DNA from: Myroides pelagicus
GTDB taxonomy: Bacteria > Bacteroidota > Bacteroidia > Flavobacteriales > Flavobacteriaceae
Direction of reading: 5' to 3'
NCBI RefSeq assembly: GCF_009711055.1
Contig: NZ_WMJY01000006.1
Location: forward strand, 1 to 64,000
DNA: 64,000 bases
The notes below the pieces were generated by a model. It did no database searches and was not told the DNA's origin. It saw only the letters and a list, made by a program, of their open reading frames with translations. Both the position numbers and the translations under genes were made by a program. Positions 18,668-26,901 of this stretch are shown one piece after another; within the stretch, counting starts at the first letter, position 1, and each line of letters starts with the position of its first letter.

Positions 18668-18705
18668 AAAAAAGGAAAGATAACAATTGTTATCTTTCCT
18701 TTTTT
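18668..18705. terminator. Bidirectional terminator between the META lipoprotein gene and phoH
   Basis: 17-bp perfect stem with loop AATT and A/T-rich arms. Its right arm overlaps the phoH stop codon. Confidence 0.85.
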
Positions 18706-19690
18706 ATTTTGTTTCAAGCTTTTTTAGTTCGTCAAATGACATTTGATCAGGTCTTTCTTCGCTCCTTTTATAAGCATTTACAATCTGTTTTACTAACCTA
18801 TGACGGACAATATCTTTATCGTCTAGGTACAAAATACCTATGCCTTCAATATCTTTCAAAACATATAGGGCTTCTTTAAGTCCAGAAGATACCTTGCGAG
18901 GTAAATCTACTTGGCCAGGATCTCCTGTAATGATGAATTTAGCACTTTTCCCCATTCTTGTTAAGAACATTTTCATTTGAGAATGTGTTGTGTTTTGTGC
19001 CTCATCAAGAATAACAAATGCATTATCTAGTGTTCGACCACGCATAAAAGCGAGTGGAGCGATTTGAATAACTCCTTTTAGGATATAATCATCTAAGGTT
19101 TGGGGAGGGATCATATCTCTAAGAGCATCATATAGAGGTTGCATGTATGGGTCCAACTTATCCTTCATATCACCAGGCAAGAATCCTAAGTTTTCACCTG
19201 CTTCAACAGCGGGTCTTGTAAGAATGATGCGCTTAACCTCTTTGTTCTTCAAAGCGCGTACTGCTAGAGCAACTCCAGTGTAGGTTTTACCTGTACCTGC
19301 TGGGCCAATGGCAAATACCATATCGTTTTTTTCGACGAATTTAACTAGCTTTTGTTGGTTAGGAGTTAATGCCTTGATAAGTTTGCCTGACACGCCATGT
19401 ACTAATACATTGTCTAAGGGATTCATGACCTGAGGTCCGTTATCCATTACAATTCGCTCTATGGCATTCTCATCAATCTTGTTGTACCTAATAAAGTACT
19501 TGATTAATCGGTCGAATCTCTTTTCAAATTCGTCTAAAATCTCTTGATCACCATATATTTTTACTATACCGCCTCGTGCAACTATTTTAATCTTAGGGAA
19601 TAGTTTTTTAAGTAAGTCTAAATGAATATCTTGAGGCCCCCAAAAGTCTTTTGGGCTAAAATCTGTAAGTTCAATTACTCTTTCGTTCAA
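18704..19690 (-). CDS. phoH: PhoH-family ATPase
   Basis: 328 residues, typical for PhoH-like proteins. The N-terminal ~105 residues resemble a KH-like RNA-binding region. The NTPase core has Walker A in GPAGTGKTYTGVALA, and Walker B-type VILDEAQNTT, followed by ITGDPGQVDLP. The protein is cytoplasmic and is linked in other bacteria to RNA metabolism, near ybeY in many genomes; that neighbour is absent here. Its promoter overlaps that of the divergent SAM hydrolase gene. Confidence 0.93.
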   Translation of the reverse strand: MNERVIELTDFSPKDFWGPQDIHLDLLKKLFPKIKIVARGGIVKIYGDQEILDEFEKRFDRLIKYFIRYNKIDENAIERIVMDNGPQVMNPLDNVLVHGVSGKLIKALTPNQQKLVKFVEKNDMVFAIGPAGTGKTYTGVALAVRALKNKEVKRIILTRPAVEAGENLGFLPGDMKDKLDPYMQPLYDALRDMIPPQTLDDYILKGVIQIAPLAFMRGRTLDNAFVILDEAQNTTHSQMKMFLTRMGKSAKFIITGDPGQVDLPRKVSSGLKEALYVLKDIEGIGILYLDDKDIVRHRLVKQIVNAYKRSEERPDQMSFDELKKLETK

Positions 19691-19721
19691 TACCTATGAG
19701 AATTAATTAAAAAAAATAACA

Positions 19722-19729
19722 TAATTTTG
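19722..19729 (+). promoter_or_regulatory. -7 element of the SAM hydrolase gene promoter
   Basis: TAATTTTG, about 58 bases before ATG 19787. Confidence 0.5.
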
Positions 19730-19734
19730 TATCT

Positions 19735-19742
19735 CAAAGCTA
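19735..19742 (-). promoter_or_regulatory. -7 element of the phoH promoter
   Basis: On the minus strand this reads TAGCTTTG, 44 bases before the phoH start. It lies 5 bases from the -7 element of the divergent gene. Confidence 0.5.
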
Positions 19743-19786
19743 CTATAAAAATTTGATTCTTCTTTAATTTACATTAAAAATTTACA

Positions 19787-20620
19787 ATGCAAAGGATAAT
19801 TACATTGACGACCGATTTCGGGTATAGGGATTATTATGTTGGCGCATTGAAAGGAAAAATCTACTCAAATATCTCTAATTGTACTATTATAGATATCTCC
19901 CATGGAATAACGAGTTATAATAAGGAGGCTGCTGGTTTTGTTGTACGAGCGACTTATCACAACTTCCCGAAAGGGAGTATCCATATCATAGCAGTAGATG
20001 CTTTTATTTCTGAGAATACGCCTGCAATATGTGTGAAGTGTGATGGACATTATTTCATCACTACTGATAATGGAGTATTGACTAATTTGTTGATTGATAA
20101 AGATTATGAGCAAGCCGTATATATATATAACGAGGGAGGGATGCGTTCTAATGATTTGTTTGTATATTGTGCTTATCAACTTTCAGAAGGTCGTCCTCTC
20201 GAGAATATAGGTACTAATGTGGATTCGCTACAAAAACTGAACTTCATATCTGACAAGCTAACTATTGAAGAGAATACAATTCAAGGTAAGTTTGTCTATG
20301 AGGATAATTATGGTAATTTAATTACAAATATTAGTAGAGAAGTTTTTGAGCGTGTAGGTAAGGGGAGAAGATTTCAGATTCGTGTAAAGAATAGTTTGAT
20401 CACACGAATCAATAATTACTATGCCGATTTTAAGTTATATGAAAACTCTACACTTAATGATCGAGCTGGTGATTTATTAGCGGTTTTTAATGATCTGGAT
20501 TTGTTGGTGATAACGATATTTTACTCAAGACTTGACGGAGCTGGGGGGAGTCCACGAACTTTATTGAATTTAAATATGTACGACAATATTCGAATAGATT
20601 TTGTCGTTGAGAATATATAA
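19787..20620 (+). CDS. SAM hydroxide adenosyltransferase (SAM hydrolase) family protein
   Basis: 277 residues, the DUF62 family. Characterised members split S-adenosylmethionine to adenosine and methionine with water. The N-terminal LTTDFGYRDYYVGALKG holds the conserved Asp, IDISHGITSYN the next motif, and TTDNGVLTNLL the ring-binding region. The PGVG motif common elsewhere is replaced by DAFISENTPAI, as in Bacteroidota homologues. It begins a same-strand run with the ABM protein, gldF and gldG. Confidence 0.85.
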   Translation: MQRIITLTTDFGYRDYYVGALKGKIYSNISNCTIIDISHGITSYNKEAAGFVVRATYHNFPKGSIHIIAVDAFISENTPAICVKCDGHYFITTDNGVLTNLLIDKDYEQAVYIYNEGGMRSNDLFVYCAYQLSEGRPLENIGTNVDSLQKLNFISDKLTIEENTIQGKFVYEDNYGNLITNISREVFERVGKGRRFQIRVKNSLITRINNYYADFKLYENSTLNDRAGDLLAVFNDLDLLVITIFYSRLDGAGGSPRTLLNLNMYDNIRIDFVVENI

Positions 20621-20634
20621 AAAATAGAACCAAG

Positions 20635-20931
20635 ATGTTTATTAGAATTGTTAAGTTAACTTTTAAGGAAGAGCACGTAGAGGAGTTTGTGCAATATTTT
20701 GAAGAAATAAAGCATGTTGTGAGAAGTCAACCAGGTTGTTCTTTTTTAGAGTTATATCAAGATAAAACACAGTCAAACGTTTTCTTTACATATAGTTATT
20801 GGGAAAATGAGCAAGACTTGGATATTTATAGATATTCAGATACCTTTAAAGAAGTTTGGCCATATGTAAAAAGTATGTTTGCTGAGCGAGCTCAAGCTTG
20901 GAGTGTAGATAGATTATTAACTGTAAACTAA
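20635..20931 (+). CDS. Antibiotic biosynthesis monooxygenase (ABM) domain protein
   Basis: 98 residues. A single ferredoxin-like ABM domain: FIRIVKLTFKEEHVEEF, QPGCSFLELYQDK, TYSYWENEQDLDIYR, and EVWPYVKSMF. Members include quinol-modifying and haem-degrading enzymes and many uncharacterised proteins. It starts 15 bases after the SAM hydrolase gene and ends 11 bases before gldF, so co-transcription is likely. No function is inferred. Confidence 0.8.
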   Translation: MFIRIVKLTFKEEHVEEFVQYFEEIKHVVRSQPGCSFLELYQDKTQSNVFFTYSYWENEQDLDIYRYSDTFKEVWPYVKSMFAERAQAWSVDRLLTVN

Positions 20932-20941
20932 TTAATCTTAT

Positions 20942-21661
20942 ATGTTTGCAATTTGTTTTAGAGAGATTCGTTCTTTTTTGAGTAGTCTTACTGGGTACTT
21001 AGTAATTGCGGTTTTTCTTATCATAAACGGCTTGATGTTGTGGTTTTTTGATGGAAGTTATAATGTTTTGAATGGAAATTATGCTGATTTAGCTCCGTTC
21101 TTTTATTTATCGCCTTTGGTTTTGGTTTTTTTAATACCAGCTGTAGCTATGCGTAGTTTTTCAGAGGAAATCAAGCAAGGTACAATAGAGCTATTACTAA
21201 CTAAGCCATTGTCAGTATGGCAGATTGTTTTAGGTAAGTATTTTGGGGTATTAAGCCTTATTATTTTGTCTATTTTACCTACAGTTGTCTATGTTTGGAT
21301 ATTAGAAGGATACATTATTGATGGTCAGTATTTTGACTATGGTAGTTTAATAGGGTCTTATTTCGGGTTGCTTTTTTTAGCAGCGATGTATGCTTCTATG
21401 GGGGTTTTTGCCTCTTCTCTGTCAGACAATCAAATAGTAGCTTTTATATTAGGAGCACTGCTGTGTTTGTTTTTGTCTTTTGGAATAGATTTATTGTCAT
21501 CAGTAGCACAAAGTGGGATACTAGAGCAGTTTGGTGTACAGTACCATTTTAGGAGTATATCAAGAGGAGTAATAGATACCCGCGATTTAGTGTATTTTAT
21601 CAGTGTTTCTTTTCTTTTTTTGAGTTTAACGGTATTAAGAATTAAATCGCTTCGTAGATAA
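20942..21661 (+). CDS. gldF: Gliding motility ABC transporter permease GldF
   Basis: 239 residues with about six membrane helices. It is an ABC-2 type permease: FREIRSFLSSLTGYLVI at the N terminus, MRSFSEEIKQGTIELLLTKP (the cytoplasmic coupling segment), and GKYFGVLSLIILSILPTVV. In Flavobacterium johnsoniae GldF works with GldG and the ATPase GldA and is needed for gliding. The stop codon overlaps the gldG start (TAATG), so the two are translationally coupled. gldA is not in this window. Confidence 0.93.
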   Translation: MFAICFREIRSFLSSLTGYLVIAVFLIINGLMLWFFDGSYNVLNGNYADLAPFFYLSPLVLVFLIPAVAMRSFSEEIKQGTIELLLTKPLSVWQIVLGKYFGVLSLIILSILPTVVYVWILEGYIIDGQYFDYGSLIGSYFGLLFLAAMYASMGVFASSLSDNQIVAFILGALLCLFLSFGIDLLSSVAQSGILEQFGVQYHFRSISRGVIDTRDLVYFISVSFLFLSLTVLRIKSLRR

Positions 21662-23352
21662 TGAATAATAGTAAGAAATCAAAAAGTATTCGATATATCT
21701 CGATAGTCGTAGTGGTCGTGTTGATTAATATCTTAGCAACGTTCTTTAGTTCTCGATTTGACTTGACACAAGATAAACGTTATACTTTATCAGAGACAAC
21801 AGAGGTAATTTTGTCGCATGTAGAGCAACCTGTAATTATTGATGTTTTTTTAGAAGGGACTTTCCCTGCAGAATTCAGACGATTACAGGCGGAAACACGT
21901 CAAATGTTAGAAGAGTTTGAATTGATGAACTCTAATATAAAATTTCATTTTGTCAATCCGCTAGAAGGGGAAGATAATGAAGAAGAAGTGCTCGGTCATT
22001 TGATGGAATTGGGAGTAAAACCAATGTCAATAACGGTAAATGACAAAGGGACACAGACAAAGCAAGTAGTATTGCCTTGGGCTTTGGTTTCTCAGGGGCA
22101 AAAGACGGTAAAGGTATCTTTGTTGAAAAATATGATGGGCATTAGTACGGAAGAAAAGGTATTATTGTCAGTACAAAACTTAGAATATGTTTTTGCAGAT
22201 GCAATACAGAGTGTGTCTAGTGAGAAGCAAAAGAAAATAGCAGTTTTAAAAGGTAATGGGGAACTGTCTGATATTTATATTGCTGACTTTCTAATATCAC
22301 TAAGAGAGCGTTATCATATAGGTCCATTTACATTAGATTCGGTTGCGTCTAGGCCACAGGAAACTTTGGAGGAGCTAAAGCAGTACGATTTGGTGTTATT
22401 AGCAAAACCTACAGAGCAGTTTTCAGATAAGGAAGTCCAGGTCTTAGATCAATATATATTAGGAGGAGGGAAAGGTCTGTTTTTATTGGATCAGGTTCAA
22501 GCGGATTTTGATAGTTTACGAAATACTGGTCGAATGTTGGCTTATGCAAAAGATCAAAGTTTAGGAGAGTTGTTGTTTAAGTATGGCTTGCGAATAAACC
22601 CTGTATTGGTTAAGGATGAAATAGGGGTACCTATCAAATTAGCAATTGGTAAACAAGGAACTCAAACACAATATGGTGATTTTATCTGGAAATTTTCGCC
22701 TTTTGTATATCCAGAAAGCAATCATTCAATTGTCAAGAATATTGAAGGAGTGAAATTTGATTTTGTTTCTCCAATGGACACTTTAAAAAATGGAGTAGAT
22801 AAAACAGTGTTACTCCAGACATCTAAGTATTCTATGACAGTAGGGACGCCAAATGAGATTAGTTTTGATGTACTCAATGAGGAAGTGTCACCAGAGATTT
22901 ATGAAGGTAAAGGAAGTTATATTGTAGGTGTTTTATTAGAAGGCGATTTTAAGTCAGTTTATCAACATAGAATATTGCCTTTTGAAATGGAAAGACCTTT
23001 AAAAGAAGGAAAAGATAATAAGTTGATTGTTTTTTCAGATGGAGATCTGATAAAGAATCAAGTGGATCAAAACGGCGTACCACTTGAGTTAGGCTATGAT
23101 AAATGGACAAATCGCTTGTTTGGTAATAAAGAGTTATTGCTTAATTCAGTTGACTATTTGTTAGATGATCAAGGTTTATTAGAATTGAGAACTAAAGAAG
23201 TGAAACTACCTATGCTAGATAAAGTTAGGGTGTATCAAAATTATACAAAAATTCAATTACTAGCATTGTTTTTGCCATTGGTTGTTGTGGTATTTATTTT
23301 AGTTCTTTTTTTGTTAATGAAAAAAGGTAAATTTCAAAAAAAGACCAGCTAA
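21661..23352 (+). CDS. gldG: Gliding motility ABC transporter component GldG
   Basis: 563 residues. One membrane helix at about residues 13-30, a large periplasmic region of the ABC_transp_aux type (SRFDLTQDKRYTLSETT near its start, LVLLAKPTEQFSDKEVQVLD in the middle), and a second membrane helix near residues 532-555. GldG partners GldF. The start codon overlaps the gldF stop. A run of basic residues ends the protein on the cytoplasmic side. Confidence 0.93.
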   Translation: MNNSKKSKSIRYISIVVVVVLINILATFFSSRFDLTQDKRYTLSETTEVILSHVEQPVIIDVFLEGTFPAEFRRLQAETRQMLEEFELMNSNIKFHFVNPLEGEDNEEEVLGHLMELGVKPMSITVNDKGTQTKQVVLPWALVSQGQKTVKVSLLKNMMGISTEEKVLLSVQNLEYVFADAIQSVSSEKQKKIAVLKGNGELSDIYIADFLISLRERYHIGPFTLDSVASRPQETLEELKQYDLVLLAKPTEQFSDKEVQVLDQYILGGGKGLFLLDQVQADFDSLRNTGRMLAYAKDQSLGELLFKYGLRINPVLVKDEIGVPIKLAIGKQGTQTQYGDFIWKFSPFVYPESNHSIVKNIEGVKFDFVSPMDTLKNGVDKTVLLQTSKYSMTVGTPNEISFDVLNEEVSPEIYEGKGSYIVGVLLEGDFKSVYQHRILPFEMERPLKEGKDNKLIVFSDGDLIKNQVDQNGVPLELGYDKWTNRLFGNKELLLNSVDYLLDDQGLLELRTKEVKLPMLDKVRVYQNYTKIQLLALFLPLVVVVFILVLFLLMKKGKFQKKTS

Positions 23353-23380
23353 ATCGTTTTTATTATTAATAATAATCCGA

Positions 23381-23388
23381 TATATTTG
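23381..23388 (+). promoter_or_regulatory. -7 element of the dnaN promoter
   Basis: TATATTTG, between gldG and dnaN. The predicted transcript start near 23395 lies at the first ATG (23397) and supports the downstream ATG 23427 as the start. Confidence 0.6.
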
Positions 23389-23426
23389 TAGCTATAATGC
23401 ACTTTGCGGAGTTAAATAATTGTAAT

Positions 23427-24545
23427 ATGAAGTTTATAGTATCGAGTTCCTACTTGTTAAAACAACTACAGGTTTTAGGTAGTGTTATCAATAGTAGTAA
23501 TACCTTACATATATTAGATAATTTTTTATTTGAGTTAGATAATAATATCTTGAAGGTATCTGCTTCTGATTTAGAGACAACTATGTCTGCTACTTTAGAG
23601 ATTGAATCAACAAGTCAAGGGAGTATTGCCGTACCAGCTAAATTGTTGTTAGAAACATTAAAAACGTTTCCAGAGCAACCGTTGACTTTTTCAGTTAAGG
23701 AAAACAATACCATAGAAATAAGTTCAGATGTAGGTAAGTATGTATTAGCTTACGCACAAGGAGAAGAGTTTCCAAAAGCAGAATCACTAGAAGAACCTTC
23801 AAGAACAGATGTGCCAGCTGGAGTGTTAGCTACAGCAATTAGCAAAACTATCTTTGCGGCAGGAAATGATGATTTGCGCCCTGTAATGTCAGGAGTGTTT
23901 TTTCAGTTCTCGCCAGCAGGGTTAATATTTGTGGCAACAGATGCACATAAATTAGTGAAGTATTCTAGAGCTGATATCGTTTCTTCGAATGAAGCAAGCT
24001 TTATTATGCCTAAGAAACCATTGACGATTTTGAAGAATATTTTAATGTCTTCAGGAGCAGATGTAACTATAGAATTTAATGAGTCAAACGCTCAATTCTT
24101 GTTTGAGAATTATGCTTTGACATGTCGTTTAATCGATGGGAAATATCCAAACTATGAAGCGGTAATTCCGAAAGAGAATCCGAATAAATTATTGATTAAT
24201 CGTGTACAGTTTTTGAGTTCAGTACGTCGTGTTTCTATTTATGCAAATAAAACAACACATCAGATACGCTTGAAAGTAGCGGGAACGGAACTGAATATTT
24301 CAGCTGAGGATATTGATTATTCAAATAAAGCTGATGAGCGTCTGACTTGTGATTATCAAGGAGATGATATGCAAATTGGGTTTAACTCACGTTTTTTAGT
24401 AGAGATGTTGAATAATCTGCAATCAGATGATATTTTGTTAGAAATGTCTTTACCTAATAGGGCTGGTATTTTAACTCCAGTAGATGGATTAGAAGACGGA
24501 GAGTTTGTAACTATGTTAGTAATGCCAGTGATGTTGAATAACTAG
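23427..24545 (+). CDS. dnaN: DNA polymerase III sliding clamp (beta subunit)
   Basis: 372 residues, the standard length. It has three clamp repeats (about 1-120, 130-250 and 255-372). The beginning MKFIVSSSYLLKQLQVLG and the end EDGEFVTMLVMPVML are typical of Bacteroidota clamps. It encircles DNA and tethers DNA polymerase III. An in-frame ATG at 23397 would add ten residues, but it coincides with the predicted transcript start and is not conserved in type. Two terminators follow. Confidence 0.95.
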   Translation: MKFIVSSSYLLKQLQVLGSVINSSNTLHILDNFLFELDNNILKVSASDLETTMSATLEIESTSQGSIAVPAKLLLETLKTFPEQPLTFSVKENNTIEISSDVGKYVLAYAQGEEFPKAESLEEPSRTDVPAGVLATAISKTIFAAGNDDLRPVMSGVFFQFSPAGLIFVATDAHKLVKYSRADIVSSNEASFIMPKKPLTILKNILMSSGADVTIEFNESNAQFLFENYALTCRLIDGKYPNYEAVIPKENPNKLLINRVQFLSSVRRVSIYANKTTHQIRLKVAGTELNISAEDIDYSNKADERLTCDYQGDDMQIGFNSRFLVEMLNNLQSDDILLEMSLPNRAGILTPVDGLEDGEFVTMLVMPVMLNN

Positions 24546-24580
24546 TGTTTAGTTAGAAAATTTAAGGAAAAAAGAAATAT

Positions 24581-24618
24581 AAAAAAGTGCTCTTGTGTAT
24601 GTATAAGAGCTCTTTTTT
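24581..24618 (+). terminator. Terminator after dnaN
   Basis: 14-bp stem with a single mismatch (24581-24594 with 24605-24618), A-rich on the left and T-rich on the right. Confidence 0.8.
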
Positions 24619-24647
24619 CTATTATTATAAGTTAGTTTTATAAAAAT

Positions 24648-24678
24648 AGAAGCTCTCTATTAATTATAGAGAGCTTCT
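24648..24678. terminator. Second stem-loop between dnaN and the acetyltransferase-like gene
   Basis: 13-bp perfect stem with a 5-base loop (24648-24660 with 24666-24678). It is placed between convergent genes and may serve either strand. Confidence 0.7.
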
Positions 24679-24815
24679 TTAATAATTATAGGAAATCAAA
24701 TGTATAATTGTAGTAAAAGTAAATAGTTATCTGTGTTTTTATGATTTCCGATATCTAAATTACGTCTTAATAATTAAAATATTTTATTTGTTTATTGTTT
24801 TTAATAAAAGTTATA

Positions 24816-25949
24816 TTATTTAGATAATGTTTTATTGATATCCAGACGAAACGTTTTTCTTTCTTTATGGATGATGGGGTCTAAGTTTTTCCAAAGAGCT
24901 TGAATCTTATTGTTTTCTATTAATAAAGGGTTTGTTTCAATAAACTCTATTTTGTGTTTTTTGAAGCTAGCGTAAATTTCTCTGAAGATTATAGCAGTAA
25001 TTCCTTTGCTCCTATATTCTGGGTCAACTCCGATTAGATAAAATTCGGCATGATTGTTTTGTTTTGTAGCTTTTAATAGATGGATGAAGCCAAAAGGGAA
25101 TAGTTTACCTTTTGCTTTTTGAAATGCTCTAGAAAAAGAAGGCATTGTAATAGCAAAGGCAATCATTTTATTATCTTGATCCATTACACAAGTAATAAAG
25201 TCTGGGTGGATAAAGTTTAGATATTTTTTTTTATAGTGTTCAATTTGAAAATCTTGTATAGGGACAAAGCTCTGTAGATCTGCGTATGTTTTGTTCAATA
25301 GTGCAAACATTTCGTCTACATACGGCATTAATTCTTTAATGTTTCTGAACTCTAGTTTTTTGACATGGTATCGATTTTCGATAAGATTAGCCATTTTAGT
25401 TAGCTTCTCTTTATCGTATTTTTGCAGATCAAGTTTGTATTCAATCCATTCTGCCTCAGGTTTGAACCCTAGTGCTTCTAAATGCTTTGGATAGTATTCA
25501 GCATTATAAATACCGATCATTGTAGCAATGTAATCAAATCCTTTTGTTAACATGCCTGCTTTATCCATATTTGAAAACCCCATAGGTCCTTCAATATATT
25601 GCATGTTGTGTTCTTTACCAAAGGCAATTACCGTATTAATTAAAGCTTTAGTGACTTCAATATCATCTATCATGTCGAACCAACCAAAACGTACTTTAGG
25701 TTTGTGAAGTTCGTTGACTTCAGCCCAGTTAATTGCGCAAGCAACTCGACCTACGATCTCTTTATTTTTATAAGCTAAGAAGAATTTTACGTTTACTGTT
25801 TTGAAGATGTCATTGCTAGGATCAAAACTTTTTACTTCTTCTTTAATTATAGAAGGGACCCAGTATGGGTTGTCTTTGTATAATGTGAATGGAAATTTAA
25901 CGAAAGCTGTGATTTCGCTTTTACTTTTAGCTTCTTTTATTTGTATCAT
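24816..25949 (-). CDS. GNAT-fold acyltransferase-like protein, conserved in Bacteroidota
   Basis: About 377 residues. The N-terminal 120 residues contain YKDNPYWVPSIIKEE and an adjacent VKFFLAYKNKEIVGRVACA, and the C-terminal part contains EFYLIGVDPEYRSKGITAII, a GNAT-like acetyl-CoA segment. EGPMGFSNMDKAGMLTKGFD is characteristic of this family. Homologues are sometimes annotated with unrelated names, so I give none. ATG 25949 is chosen because the upstream TTG at 25979 lies within a -7 promoter element. The substrate is unknown. Confidence 0.72.
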   Translation of the reverse strand: MIQIKEAKSKSEITAFVKFPFTLYKDNPYWVPSIIKEEVKSFDPSNDIFKTVNVKFFLAYKNKEIVGRVACAINWAEVNELHKPKVRFGWFDMIDDIEVTKALINTVIAFGKEHNMQYIEGPMGFSNMDKAGMLTKGFDYIATMIGIYNAEYYPKHLEALGFKPEAEWIEYKLDLQKYDKEKLTKMANLIENRYHVKKLEFRNIKELMPYVDEMFALLNKTYADLQSFVPIQDFQIEHYKKKYLNFIHPDFITCVMDQDNKMIAFAITMPSFSRAFQKAKGKLFPFGFIHLLKATKQNNHAEFYLIGVDPEYRSKGITAIIFREIYASFKKHKIEFIETNPLLIENNKIQALWKNLDPIIHKERKTFRLDINKTLSK

Positions 25950-25976
25950 GGTGTTTATAGTCAAATACGGTTCTTG

Positions 25977-25984
25977 CAAAGATA
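25977..25984 (-). promoter_or_regulatory. -7 element upstream of the acyltransferase-like gene
   Basis: On the minus strand this reads TATCTTTG. It is 28 bases before ATG 25949 and excludes the TTG it contains as a start codon. Confidence 0.6.
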
Positions 25985-26011
25985 ATTAATTGTTTGGGGA
26001 ACTGAATTGTG

Positions 26012-26680
26012 TTAAGATAGCTTTTTGATAGTTAAGAGCTCGTTGTATTTGAGGCTTTTGGGGTAGATACGCGTCGAATAATTTGTGTTATCAAAAAGAG
26101 AGATGAATTTTTCGTTCCTAAGTTTGTGTTCTTGATTTAATGTAATCGTATTGAATAGAATAAAGCCATCTTTGCGCAACATTTTTTTTATATGTCGAAT
26201 GAAATAGTCTTCAAATAGGAAAGAAGGCATGATGTGATCTTGAAAAATATCTATTATAATGAGATTAAATGTTTCTTTTGAGCGTAGAGCATATTCAAAA
26301 GCATCAATTTGTATAATTGTATGCTTATGTTGTAATTCGTTTAGTTTAAAATATTTTTTACCTAAATCAATAACAATAGGATCTAACTCTATGCTAGTGA
26401 TTTTGTTTTCGTATTGAATGTGATTTCTTAGGGTATCAACAACGCTACCAGCACCTAATCCTAAAATTAGAATACTATCCATATTCTTGATTTTCCTTTC
26501 TCCAATGTATTTAAGTCCATCTCGCAATACTCGCTCTAAATTTCCGTAAGAATAGTTTGTGTTTTTTGAATTGAGATTTAACTCTCCTTTCTGCCAAGTG
26601 ATATCGAGTTGGTTGCTGATAGATGATGAATACTTTTTTACTGTTATAGGAAAGAAGTAACTGAGGAATTTGGTAATCAT
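26012..26680 (-). CDS. Spermidine synthase-like methyltransferase-fold protein
   Basis: 222 residues. The core ILILGLGAGSVVDTL is a nucleotide-binding loop, KITSIELDPIVIDLGKKYF the acidic second strand, and NLIIIDIFQDHIMPSFL takes the place of the spermidine synthase catalytic region. The Asp-rich active-site loop of true spermidine synthases (YDVIIxDxxDP) is only partly matched, so polyamine synthesis is not certain. Single gene; the next gene on this strand starts 32 bases later. Confidence 0.72.
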   Translation of the reverse strand: MITKFLSYFFPITVKKYSSSISNQLDITWQKGELNLNSKNTNYSYGNLERVLRDGLKYIGERKIKNMDSILILGLGAGSVVDTLRNHIQYENKITSIELDPIVIDLGKKYFKLNELQHKHTIIQIDAFEYALRSKETFNLIIIDIFQDHIMPSFLFEDYFIRHIKKMLRKDGFILFNTITLNQEHKLRNEKFISLFDNTNYSTRIYPKSLKYNELLTIKKLS

Positions 26681-26864
26681 TTTTAGTACTTAGCTATTTA
26701 AGTGTTGTGGTAAACAATATCAAAGCCTAAAGATAGTAAAAGTTGTAGCAGTGCGAAAGTATGAGTTTAATTAGATTGATTATTTTCGATTAGATTTGGT
26801 AATAAATATCAAAAGAGTTTGGTGTTAAATTTTATGACTATGCGAATTAAAAATTTCAATTAGT

Positions 26865-26872
26865 TACATTTG
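26865..26872 (+). promoter_or_regulatory. -7 element of the M14 peptidase gene
   Basis: TACATTTG, 30 bases before ATG 26902. Confidence 0.55.
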
Positions 26873-26901
26873 TATAATGCATAATTTAGTGTTTTTGATA
26901 A

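Noticed and set aside
18622..18879. Plus-strand frame after the META lipoprotein gene
   Set aside because: It crosses the terminator and lies antisense to the phoH C terminus; no motif or promoter supports it.
24816..25949. Database-style names such as GTP cyclohydrolase for this family
   Set aside because: The sequence shows a GNAT-like acyltransferase pattern and no cyclohydrolase motifs.
26012..26680. Calling the gene speE
   Set aside because: The fold matches, but the catalytic Asp-rich loop is only partly conserved, so polyamine synthesis is not claimed.
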